The notes below the pieces were generated by a model. It had not been told where the DNA came from. It did no database searches and saw only the letters and a program-made list of their open reading frames with translations. Positions 28,028 to 35,095 of a stretch of 47,076 nt of DNA are shown here, in pieces (within the stretch, counting starts at the first letter, position 1; each line of letters opens with the position of its first letter). A program made the position numbers and the translations under genes. The stretch is from positions 1 through 47,076 of the forward strand of contig JAAFIP010000018.1 in assembly GCA_013297865.1 (NCBI GenBank), written 5' to 3'. Origin of the DNA: Polaromonas sp. (GTDB lineage: Bacteria > Pseudomonadota > Gammaproteobacteria > Burkholderiales > Burkholderiaceae_C).

Positions 28028-28264
28028 GACCGACGTGGTCTATATCATCCGCCCTCATACTGGGGTACCAGAAATCGGTCGGCTGATACAGACCACATCG
28101 GTCAGCGAAAACGGTGGAGCGCTACCGGTAGTCTTCGGCAAAATCGGCCCGGCGACTACCGGTAGCGCGCAACCATATGTGCAGGCGGTGAAGCGTATGC
28201 CAGCCGACCGATTTCTGGTACCCCGGTATGAGGGCGGATGGCATACGCTTCACCGCCCGAAGCG
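28028..28264 (+). repeat. Composite hairpin element A-B-A, copy 1 (237 bp)
   Basis: There are three hairpins in a row. Hairpin A in reverse orientation has 20-bp arms at 28028-28047 and 28084-28103 around the 36-bp core. Hairpin B has perfect 15-bp arms GCGCTACCGGTAGTC (28119-28133) and GACTACCGGTAGCGC (28154-28168) around 20 nt. Hairpin A in forward orientation has perfect 19-bp arms at 28184-28202 and 28239-28257. CGAAGCG follows. Spacers between hairpins are 15 nt each. The same arrangement and length recur at 35276-35511 with different stem sequences. No protein-coding content is evident. Confidence 0.85.
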
Positions 28265-28364
28265 TAGCCAGTTCCGTCATAGGCATGTATAGCGCACACC
28301 TTACCGCCCAAAGCGAAGTTAGCCTGCCATAAAGCTGAACCGCACAAGCCCTCCTCCCGAAGCG
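28254..28364 (+). repeat. Degenerate tandem repeat, period about 50 bp
   Basis: CGCCCGAAGCG (28254-28264), CGCCCAAAGCG (28305-28315) and CTCCCGAAGCG (28354-28364) are spaced 51 and 49 bp apart. Each is preceded by a similar stretch (GCTTCAC, ACCTTAC, AGCCCTC). They look like decayed right-hand arms of element A, because CGCCCGAAGCG also ends both composite copies. Confidence 0.55.
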
Positions 28365-28466
28365 CAGAGTCACCTGCCCAATAACGTGGGCCACCACAAA
28401 ACGTCCCCGAGACAGAGCCGCCCAGATTCCCCGATAATGATCCTCTCAAGCCCGGAGAACCATCCC

Positions 28467-29891
28467 ATGAATGCCCCCTTGCCTACCCATTTGCTGCCCG
28501 TCATCGCCCAACGCGAGGTGCCGCAAGCGTTGATTGATGCGCTGAAGGCGCGCTTTGGGGCCAACTGCTCCACCGCGCAGGTCATCCGCGAACAGCATGG
28601 GCGCGACGAGTCGGCCTATGCCGATGTGCCGCCACCAGCGGCTGTGGTGTTTGCCGAGAGCACGCAGGATGTGTCTGACGCCGTCAAGCTGGCAGGGCAA
28701 TACCAGACACCGGTGATTCCGTTTGGCGTGGGCAGCTCGCTCGAGGGCCACTTGCTGGCGGTGCAGGGCGGCATCAGCATTGACGTGGGGCGCATGAACA
28801 AGGTGCTGCATATCAACGCCGAAGACCTCACGGTGACCGTGCAGGCTGGCGTGTGCCGTAAGGCGCTGAATGAGGAAGTGAAAAGCACCGGCCTGTTCTT
28901 TCCCATCGACCCCGGCGCTGACGCTACGCTAGGCGGCATGAGCGCTACACGCGCCAGCGGGACCAATGCTGTGCGCTACGGCACCATGCGCGAGAACGTG
29001 CTGGCGCTGGAAGTGGTGACCGCCAGCGGCGAGGTGATTCGCACCGGCACGCGGGCCAAAAAGTCCAGCGCGGGCTATGACCTCACGCGCCTGATGGTGG
29101 GCAGCGAGGGCACGCTGGGCGTGATCACCGAAGTCACACTCAAGCTCTACCCTATTCCCGAGGCCATCAGCGCGGCCACGTGCTCGTTCCCCAGCATTGC
29201 CCAGGCGGTCAACACGACGATCCAGCTGATCCAGCTGGGCGTGCCGATTGCGCGGGTGGAGTTGATTGATTCCAACACCGTGCGCATGGTCAACGCACAC
29301 AGCAAGCTGGGCCTGCGTGAAGAAGCCATGCTGCTGATGGAGTTTCATGGCTCGCCAGCCAGCGTGAAGGAGCAGGCCGAGACGGTGCAGGAGCTGGCAA
29401 CCGACAACGGTGGCCAGGCCTTTGAGTGGGCCACCACGCCCGAGGCGCGCACCAAGCTGTGGACGGCGAGGCACAACGCCTACTTTGCCGCCATCCAGAG
29501 CAAGCCCGGCTGCCGCGCCATCAGCACCGACACCTGCGTGCCGATCTCGCGCCTGGCCGACTGCCTGCTGGACTCGGTGGCCGAGGCCGACGCCAGTGGC
29601 CTGCCCTACTTTTTGGTAGGCCATGTGGGCGATGGCAACTTTCACTTTGGCTATTTGATCGACCCCAACAATGCGGCCGAGCGCCAAACCGCGGAAGAGC
29701 TGAACCACAAGCTGGTGCACCGCGCGCTGCAACTGGAAGGCACCTGCACGGGTGAGCATGGCATTGGCCTGCACAAGCAAGACTTCTTGATTACCGAAGC
29801 CGGCAGCGGCGCCGTGCAGATGATGCGCACCATCAAGCACGCGCTGGACCCGCACAACATCATGAACCCGGGCAAGATCTTCAGCTGGTGA
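28467..29891 (+). CDS. FAD-linked oxidase, D-lactate dehydrogenase (cytochrome)/glycolate oxidase type
   Basis: The product has 474 residues from the ATG at 28467 (CGGAGAA upstream). It oxidises a 2-hydroxy acid such as D-lactate, passing electrons from FAD to a quinone or cytochrome acceptor. The FAD-binding PCMH domain shows VIPFGVGSSLEGHLL, PGADATLGGMSATRASGTNAVRYGTMRENVLALEVV and VGSEGTLGVITEVTLKLYPIP. The C-terminal FAD-oxidase domain shows FLVGHVGDGNFHF and CTGEHGIGLHKQDFL. It fits D-LDH better than GlcD, because no glcE or glcF neighbours are present. A lipoprotein gene follows after 9 bp. Confidence 0.9.
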   Translation: MNAPLPTHLLPVIAQREVPQALIDALKARFGANCSTAQVIREQHGRDESAYADVPPPAAVVFAESTQDVSDAVKLAGQYQTPVIPFGVGSSLEGHLLAVQGGISIDVGRMNKVLHINAEDLTVTVQAGVCRKALNEEVKSTGLFFPIDPGADATLGGMSATRASGTNAVRYGTMRENVLALEVVTASGEVIRTGTRAKKSSAGYDLTRLMVGSEGTLGVITEVTLKLYPIPEAISAATCSFPSIAQAVNTTIQLIQLGVPIARVELIDSNTVRMVNAHSKLGLREEAMLLMEFHGSPASVKEQAETVQELATDNGGQAFEWATTPEARTKLWTARHNAYFAAIQSKPGCRAISTDTCVPISRLADCLLDSVAEADASGLPYFLVGHVGDGNFHFGYLIDPNNAAERQTAEELNHKLVHRALQLEGTCTGEHGIGLHKQDFLITEAGSGAVQMMRTIKHALDPHNIMNPGKIFSW

Positions 29892-29900
29892 TGCGTGCAG

Positions 29901-30731
29901 ATGCGCGTCCTTCACACATTGCAATGCATGGCGGCTGCCACCGCCCTCACCCTGCTCTCCGCCTGCTCTTCGATGTCTACCTCCATGCCTGCTTCCACGC
30001 CCACCTCAGCCCCATCCAGCAGCCTGGTGCAGGAGTTTGCGCCCACAGGCACGCTGCGCGCGGCCATTAATTTTGGCAACCCGATTCTGGCCAACAAAGC
30101 TGCGGCGACTGGCCTGCCCTATGGCGTGTCGGTAGACCTGGCGCGTGAGCTGGGCAAGCGCCTGGGCGTGCCGGTGGAGCTGGTGCCCTTTGCCGCCGCT
30201 GGCAAAGTGGTAGAGGCGGTGAAGGCCGCGCAGGTGGACGTGGCCTTTGTGGCGATTGACCCGGTGCGCGGCGCTGACATGGGCCAGACGCCGGCTTATG
30301 TGGTGATTGAGGGGGCATATATGGTGCCCCAAGCCTCGCCGATTCAAACCAATGCCGACGTGGACCGAGCGGGCACCCGCATCGTGGTGGGCCAGGGCAG
30401 CGCCTACGACCTGTTCCTCACGCGCGAGATCAAGGCCGCCACACTGGTGCGCGCGCCCAGCTCACCCGCCGTGGTGGACATGATGGTGGCGCAGAAGATC
30501 GAGGTGGCTGCGGGCGTGAAGCAGCAGCTGCAGATGGATGCCCAGCGCATCCCCGGCATGCGCCTGCTGGACGGCCGCTTCATGGTGATCAACCAGGCCA
30601 TGGGCTTGCCCAAGGGCCGCGAGGCTGCGCTGGCCTACCTGAGCGACTTTGTGCAGCAGATGAAGACCAGCGGTTTTGTGGCACAGGCGCTGGCGCGCCA
30701 TGGCATTGAAGGCGCGGCTGTGGCGCCATAA
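29901..30731 (+). CDS. Solute-binding lipoprotein (SBP family 3-like)
   Basis: The product has 276 residues from the ATG at 29901; GTG at 29895 is an alternative start. A signal peptide with lipobox LLSAC is followed by a Ser/Thr/Pro linker. The type-3 periplasmic binding-protein fold shows GTLRAAINFGNPILA, PYGVSVDLARELGKRLGVPVELVPF and AAQVDVAFVAIDPVRGADM. It lies 9 bp behind the FAD oxidase, so it is probably co-transcribed. No ABC permease or ATPase gene is nearby. A role in binding the hydroxy acid or a related solute is only a guess. Confidence 0.85.
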   Translation: MRVLHTLQCMAAATALTLLSACSSMSTSMPASTPTSAPSSSLVQEFAPTGTLRAAINFGNPILANKAAATGLPYGVSVDLARELGKRLGVPVELVPFAAAGKVVEAVKAAQVDVAFVAIDPVRGADMGQTPAYVVIEGAYMVPQASPIQTNADVDRAGTRIVVGQGSAYDLFLTREIKAATLVRAPSSPAVVDMMVAQKIEVAAGVKQQLQMDAQRIPGMRLLDGRFMVINQAMGLPKGREAALAYLSDFVQQMKTSGFVAQALARHGIEGAAVAP

Positions 30732-30789
30732 GTTGGTGCCGCGTATTGCATGGGGCTGCGGCCCTGCGCGATTTCAAATCAACCATGAA

Positions 30790-30822
30790 AAAGGCTGCCC
30801 CGCATGACGCAGGGCAGCCTTT
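30790..30822. terminator. Bidirectional hairpin terminator between convergent genes
   Basis: A perfect 11-bp stem AAAGGCTGCCC/GGGCAGCCTTT closes an 11-nt loop. It is followed by TTAT on the right and preceded by an A-run on the left. It lies 58 bp after the binding-protein gene and 19 bp after the end of the leftward CsgG-like gene. Confidence 0.75.
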
Positions 30823-30841
30823 ATGCTTGCAGGCGCTTGGC

Positions 30842-31738
30842 TTATTTTTTCACAGGCGCTGGGCGTGCCGCGGGGGCTGGGCGGCCGCCGGGGGCGCTGG
30901 TCTGGCTGGGGGGCGCTGCGCCGTCTACGGCCAGCTTGCCACCACCGCCCAGGCCCTGGCCTTGCACGGTTTGTGGTTTGTACTGGCGCAGGGCCTTGAC
31001 CATTTGGTTGTAGGAGTCAGTGAAGGCAGCGATGACGACCTTGCCTTGTGGCGTGTTGGTGTAGCCACCCATGCCGCCGGCAGCGCTGCTGCCAAACAGC
31101 ACGGCACCTGCGCTGAAGTCGGTGTTGGAACTGCTGCCTTGGGCGGCAGAGACCTGCACGCCCGAGCGGTTGTCGCTCAGCAGCAGCATGGTGGAGGCTT
31201 CGTTGGTGCGGAAGCTGCCAGCAATCGCGCCCAGCAGGGCGGCATTGCGGTTGACACCGGCCAGGCCGCCGCCACCGCCACTGGTGCCGCGGGCGCTGAC
31301 CAGTACCTCGGGGGTCATGCTGTAGTCGGCAGCGACGATCTGGCCGCCGCCCATGTTGCTGCCTGCGCGGCCCTGGCCTGAGGCAGCGATGGCGCGCTCA
31401 CGCTCCATCGAGGCCATGGCGCGGCCGCGCTCAACCACGATGAAACAGTTGCTCTGCTGCACCATCAGGCGCAGCACAGGCACGGTGGAGCCCAGCTGGT
31501 ATTGCTGGGTGAACAGGCGGTACCAATCGGCCGAGGTTTCTTCGATGATGGCCACGGTGCCCAGCGGGCTGTCGCAGCGCTCGAGCTGGCTATTGGCGCC
31601 CTGGGTGGTGCCGCCTGCGGCAGAGCCGGTGGCAGCCGTGGCGGACGACTCGGTGCCCAGCTTGGGGGCGGTGGCGTTGCAGCCGGCCAGCAGGAGGGCG
31701 GCTGCCAGGGCAGTGAGGGGAGCGAGCTTGAAATTCAT
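30842..31738 (-). CDS. CsgG/HfaB-like lipoprotein
   Basis: The 298-residue product has a signal peptide with lipobox LLAGC. The body shows CsgG-family features: DWYRLFTQQYQLGSTVPVLRLMVQQSNCFIVVERGRAMASMERERAIA, the nucleotide-binding-like fold of curli secretion lipoproteins, then ADYSMTPEVLVSARG. The C-terminal tail is Pro/Ala/Gly-rich and ends in KK. A strong ribosome site (GGAGG) lies 8 nt upstream. It probably sits in the outer membrane. No curli subunit genes are adjacent, so a role in surface secretion or envelope integrity is uncertain. Confidence 0.8.
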   Translation of the reverse strand: MNFKLAPLTALAAALLLAGCNATAPKLGTESSATAATGSAAGGTTQGANSQLERCDSPLGTVAIIEETSADWYRLFTQQYQLGSTVPVLRLMVQQSNCFIVVERGRAMASMERERAIAASGQGRAGSNMGGGQIVAADYSMTPEVLVSARGTSGGGGGLAGVNRNAALLGAIAGSFRTNEASTMLLLSDNRSGVQVSAAQGSSSNTDFSAGAVLFGSSAAGGMGGYTNTPQGKVVIAAFTDSYNQMVKALRQYKPQTVQGQGLGGGGKLAVDGAAPPSQTSAPGGRPAPAARPAPVKK

Positions 31739-31990
31739 GGTGGGCCTCCAGGGGCGGATGTTGCAAAAAGTGAGAAATAAATACTATTATTTCACGGCCA
31801 AGCCCGGGGCACGAAGGAAATTTCGCACACTTGGGGCCTTTGAGTTTTAGGGCATGTACTTAGTCCATGCGGTGGAGACAGCGGCTCAGGCGCTGCCTGC
31901 GGCGCTCTCTTTACTAAACGAGTGAGCCTGGCTGGTTTGCAAGTTGCAGAGGTTTGGCTTAAGGCGCTTTAAGACGGCTGCGCCCCGGCC

Positions 31991-32914
31991 TTAGCTGCCG
32001 CGCAGTTTGTCGATCAGGCCGTTGAGCTCGTCCAGGCTGCCAAACTGGATGGACAGCTCGCCCATGTCTTCGACCTTGCCATGGCGTTTGACGCGCTTTT
32101 TCACGCGCACCTCCACCTCGGCCCCCAGCAGGTCAGACAGCTCTTCTTCCACGCGCTTGATATCGCGCGACTTTTCCTTGCCGGGCTTTTGCGGCGTGAG
32201 GGTGAACTCGGCGCTGAGCTTTTTGACCAGGCTTTCGGCCTCGCGCACCGAGAGCTTTTTGCCGACGATCTGGTTGGCGGCGCTGATCTGGGCGGCGCGC
32301 TCCAGGCCCAGCAAGGCGCGGGCATGGCCCATGTCGATGTCGCCAGCCATCAGCATGGTCTGCACGGGCTCGGTCAGGTTGAGCAGGCGCAGCAGGTTGC
32401 TGGCGGCGCTGCGCGAGCGGCCCACGGCCTGGGCGGCCAGCTCGTGAGTAAGCCCAAACTCCTTGATCAGGCGTTGCAGGCCTTGAGCCTCTTCCAACGG
32501 GTTGAGGTCTTCGCGCTGGATGTTTTCGATCAGCGCCATGGCGGCGGCGTTGTGGTCGTCCACCTCTTTGACCAGCACGGGCACCTCGGCCAGGCCCGCC
32601 AGCTTGCAGGCGCGAAAGCGGCGCTCGCCCGCGATGATTTCATATTTGCCGGCCTTGTCGCCGTATTTGGCATCCATGCTGAGCTTGCGTACCAGGATAG
32701 GCTGCATCACGCCCTGCAGCTTGATGCTTTCGGCCAGCTCGTAGAGCGCGCCTTCGTCCATATGGGTGCGCGGCTGGTAGATGCCGGGGGTCAGCACATC
32801 AAGCCGCAGCGTGCTGGGCGTGCCGCTGGGCTGGCTGGCGGCAGCGTCTTGCACTTTGGGGCCCAGCAGGGCTTCCAGGCCCATACCGAGGCCCTTGGGT
32901 TTTTTGGTGACCAT
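31991..32914 (-). CDS. parB: Chromosome partitioning protein ParB
   Basis: ParB is the CTP-dependent DNA clamp that loads at parS and spreads to organise the origin region. The 307-residue product begins KKPKGLGMGLEALLG, typical of chromosomal ParB/Spo0J. It shows PGIYQPRTHMDEGALYELAESIKLQGVMQPILV, the CTP-binding GERRFRA motif and the helix-turn-helix LTHELAAQAVGRSRSAASNLLRLLNL. The C-terminal dimerisation domain follows. It is separated from parA by a hydrolase gene. Four parS-like sites lie 2.7-4.7 kb away in rsmG and mnmG. Confidence 0.97.
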   Translation of the reverse strand: MVTKKPKGLGMGLEALLGPKVQDAAASQPSGTPSTLRLDVLTPGIYQPRTHMDEGALYELAESIKLQGVMQPILVRKLSMDAKYGDKAGKYEIIAGERRFRACKLAGLAEVPVLVKEVDDHNAAAMALIENIQREDLNPLEEAQGLQRLIKEFGLTHELAAQAVGRSRSAASNLLRLLNLTEPVQTMLMAGDIDMGHARALLGLERAAQISAANQIVGKKLSVREAESLVKKLSAEFTLTPQKPGKEKSRDIKRVEEELSDLLGAEVEVRVKKRVKRHGKVEDMGELSIQFGSLDELNGLIDKLRGS

Positions 32915-32918
32915 GGTG

Positions 32919-33593
32919 TCAGTCTTTCATGAGTTCTTGTAAGAGGGCAAGGCCTGCGGGCCAGTCGCCCAGGCCGCTGTCGCTGTTGAGATGGCCCACC
33001 GGCCCAGCGTCCACGCGGCGCGCGCCCCAGGCGGCGGCCATGGCCTGGCCCGCAGCGGGGCTGCAAAACGGGTCGTTGCTGGAGACCACGCAGGTGGCGG
33101 GGAACGGCAGAGGTTGCAGGATGGGTGTGCGCCAGTTGTGCAGGTCGGGCGGCAGATCGCTCTGCGTCACATCGGGCGGCGCTACCATCAGCGCGCCGCG
33201 GATGGCGCTGCTGTAGCGCGAGGCGCTGGCCCAGGCAGCGACCAGATGGTTGCCCAGGCTGTGCGCCACCAACACGATGCTGCGCTGCGCCTGTGGGGGC
33301 ACGGCGGGGCTGTTTTCTATAGAAGAATCGGGCTGCAGGCCAACAGAATGTCGCGGGAGCAGCTGCGAATTTGATAGCGTCTTGTTGTCAACTTGATGAT
33401 GCGAGACGCACTGCGCAATATGGTTAACCACCACCTCTTCCAGCCGCGCCTGCCAGTCGCCACGCAGCGGGCGCTGCCAGTCGTGCTGCTGCACGCGCGT
33501 GTAGCCATGCAGCGCCTCCCAGCGGCTTTGCCAGTGCAAAGGGCCCGAGTCAAGCCAGCCGGGGAGGAGCAAAACAAGCGGTTTATCAGACAT
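32919..33593 (-). CDS. RBBP9/YdeN-family alpha/beta hydrolase with in-frame repeat insertion
   Basis: The 224-residue product belongs to the RBBP9/YdeN serine hydrolases: LVLLLPGWLDSGPLHWQSRWE at the start, VAHSLGNH with nucleophile S112, and GPVGHLNSDSGLGDWPAG with the histidine near the end. Family proteins go almost directly from the helix RLEEVVVNHIA to the strand SIVLVAHS. Here about 37 extra residues lie between them (about 62-98), encoded partly by repeat R copy 7. There is no Shine-Dalgarno sequence before the ATG; translation may depend on a leader ORF from repeat R copy 8. The gene lies between parA and parB, 4 bp upstream of parB. Confidence 0.85.
   Translation of the reverse strand: MSDKPLVLLLPGWLDSGPLHWQSRWEALHGYTRVQQHDWQRPLRGDWQARLEEVVVNHIAQCVSHHQVDNKTLSNSQLLPRHSVGLQPDSSIENSPAVPPQAQRSIVLVAHSLGNHLVAAWASASRYSSAIRGALMVAPPDVTQSDLPPDLHNWRTPILQPLPFPATCVVSSNDPFCSPAAGQAMAAAWGARRVDAGPVGHLNSDSGLGDWPAGLALLQELMKD
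33331..33378 (-). repeat. Dispersed repeat R, copy 7, inside a coding sequence
   Basis: On the plus strand it reads GGCTGCAGGCCAACAGAATG, then TCGCGGGAGCAGCTGCGAAT and TTGATAGC. It is the most diverged of the eight copies and the only one inside a gene. It is translated in the hydrolase frame as SNSQLLPRHSVGLQP. The family consensus ATAGCTGCT would put a TAG stop at codon 77 of the hydrolase; this copy has CAG there (33365-33363). Confidence 0.85.
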
Positions 33594-33612
33594 GGTATGC
33601 TATATTTTTCAT
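33586..33612 (-). CDS. Possible 8-codon leader ORF overlapping the hydrolase start
   Basis: The ATG at 33612 lies inside repeat R copy 8, preceded by GGGAG and 5 nt. It opens the frame MKNIAYHV, whose TGA (33588-33586) falls just past the hydrolase ATG (33593), so the two overlap by 8 bp. The hydrolase start itself has no Shine-Dalgarno sequence. This is the usual layout for termination-reinitiation coupling. Expression is inferred only. Confidence 0.45.
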   Translation of the reverse strand: MKNIAYHV

Positions 33613-33647
33613 AGCTGCTCCCGCGATATTCTATTGGGCTGGAGGAC
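33599..33647 (+). repeat. Dispersed repeat R, copy 8
   Basis: It reads TTTTTCATAGCTGCTCCCGC, then GATATTCTATTGGGCTGGAG on the plus strand and is almost identical to the family consensus. It lies between the parA stop codon (33670) and the hydrolase start (33593). Read leftward it contains GGGAG-CAGCT-ATG. Confidence 0.92.
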
Positions 33648-33669
33648 GATTGGTTGTATAAAAACAGTC

Positions 33670-34440
33670 TCAGGGCATGCGCTGGATGCGCTCTACCATC
33701 TCGTTGGCGAAGTCTACATAAGCGGCGCTGCCTTTGGCGGATGCGTCGAACACTACGCCGGGCAAACCGTAGCTGGGGGCTTCGGCCAGGCGCACATTGC
33801 GCGGGATGACGGTGTTGAACACCTTGTCGCCGAAGTGGGCCTTGAGCTGGTCGCTGACCTGCTGCTGCAAGGTGATGCGCGGGTCGAACATGACTCTGAG
33901 CAGGCCGATGATCTGCAGGTCGGGGTTGAGGTTGGCGTGCACCTGCTTGATGGTGTTGACCAGGTCGGTCAGGCCTTCGAGCGCGAAGTATTCGCACTGC
34001 ATGGGCACGATCACGCCGTGGGCGCTGCACAGGCCATTGAGGGTGAGCATGGACAGCGACGGCGGGCAGTCGATCAGCACGAAGTCGTACTCTGTCTTTA
34101 CCTGTGCGAGGGCGTTCTTCAGGCGCTGATCGCGCTGCTCCAGTTGTACCAGCTCGACCTCGGCCCCAGCCAGGTCGCGGTTGGCCCCGAGCACGTGGTA
34201 GCCGCATTTGTCGCTGACCACGCGGGCCTCGGCAATGCTGGCCGATTCGAGCAGCACGTCGTACACACTGAGTTCAAGCTTGCGTTTGTCCACCGCCGAG
34301 CCCATGGTGGCGTTGCCCTGCGGGTCCAGGTCGACCATCAGCACGCGCTGGCCGATTTTGGCCAGACCGGCGGCGAGGTTGACGGTGGTGGTGGTTTTGC
34401 CCACCCCACCTTTTTGGTTGGCTACGCAGAAGATTTTCAT
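33670..34440 (-). CDS. parA: Chromosome partitioning ATPase ParA
   Basis: ParA is the deviant-Walker ATPase that moves ParB-parS complexes during origin segregation. The product has 256 residues from the ATG at 34440. It begins MKIFCVANQKGGVGKTTTTVNLAAGLA (deviant Walker A KGGVGKTT). It also shows VLMVDLDPQGNATMG, FVLIDCPPSLSMLTLNGL and PMQCEYFALEGLTDLV. The frame extends to 34497, but the internal start matches the family and leaves 28 bp after the LysE gene. Confidence 0.97.
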   Translation of the reverse strand: MKIFCVANQKGGVGKTTTTVNLAAGLAKIGQRVLMVDLDPQGNATMGSAVDKRKLELSVYDVLLESASIAEARVVSDKCGYHVLGANRDLAGAEVELVQLEQRDQRLKNALAQVKTEYDFVLIDCPPSLSMLTLNGLCSAHGVIVPMQCEYFALEGLTDLVNTIKQVHANLNPDLQIIGLLRVMFDPRITLQQQVSDQLKAHFGDKVFNTVIPRNVRLAEAPSYGLPGVVFDASAKGSAAYVDFANEMVERIQRMP

Positions 34441-34468
34441 GGAAAGCAGACGGAAGGATCGACGGGGA

Positions 34469-35095
34469 TTACTTGGAGACAGCGAGCTTGATGCCAAAGC
34501 CGATCAGGAACAGGCCGGCAATTTTGTTGAGCGCGCTGGTCATACGGGGGCTGGAGCGGATGCGCTCGGCGGCGAAGTGGGTGATGAGGGTGACGGCCAA
34601 ACCGTATAAAAAAGCCAGTGCTGCGATAGTGCCCGCCATCACGCCGAAGGTCAGCATGCCTTGGTGTTTGGCAGGATCGATGAACAGCGGGAAGAAGGCC
34701 ATATAGAAGACGATGGCCTTGGGGTTGAGCAGCGTGATCATCATGGACTGGAAGAAAAAGCGCTTGGAGTCCATCTTGATAATCGGCGCGTCGCCGGGCT
34801 TGGCCATGAGCATCTTGATGCCGAGAAAGGCCAGGTAGACGGCGCCAGCAAACTGCACTATCTGAAAAGCTGTCGGATAGGTCACCAGCAGGGCAGCCAC
34901 CCCGGCGACTGCCAGCCACATAAGCACCTGGTCGCCAGCGATCACGCCGAGGGTAGCGGCCAGCCCACCGGGAATGCCGCCTTTGCTGGTGGAGGTGATG
35001 AGCGCCAGATTACCGGGGCCGGGGATGAGCAAAAATACGATGATGGCTACGGCAAATGCGCCGTAGTCTGCGATGCCGAAAAATGATCCGAACAT
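34469..35095 (-). CDS. LysE/RhtB-family amino-acid exporter
   Basis: The 208-residue inner-membrane protein has about six hydrophobic segments. It carries the LysE signature PGPGNLALITSTSKGGIPGGLAATLGVIAGDQVLM near the N-terminus and MITLLNPKAIVFYMAFFPLFID in the middle. The family exports amino acids or their derivatives; the substrate cannot be told. It lies directly upstream of parA on the same strand, an arrangement I believe is common in Comamonadaceae. Confidence 0.93.
   Translation of the reverse strand: MFGSFFGIADYGAFAVAIIVFLLIPGPGNLALITSTSKGGIPGGLAATLGVIAGDQVLMWLAVAGVAALLVTYPTAFQIVQFAGAVYLAFLGIKMLMAKPGDAPIIKMDSKRFFFQSMMITLLNPKAIVFYMAFFPLFIDPAKHQGMLTFGVMAGTIAALAFLYGLAVTLITHFAAERIRSSPRMTSALNKIAGLFLIGFGIKLAVSK

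Larger units (their letters stand above)
27917..28466. other. Gene-free gap with composite hairpin element and degenerate tandem repeat
   Basis: The 550 bp between the divergent adenosyltransferase and FAD-oxidase genes hold the composite element at 28028-28264 and a degenerate repeat continuing to 28364. Open frames here are by-products: the translated hairpin core gives IRPHTGVPEIGRL-like peptides on one strand, also seen at the second composite copy. The oxidase ribosome site (CGGAGAA) is at 28453-28459. Confidence 0.7.

Noticed and set aside
28254-28364. Possible CRISPR array because of regular spacing of about 50 bp
   Set aside because: Only three short degenerate units, no constant-length direct repeat of 23-47 bp, no unique spacers and no cas genes.
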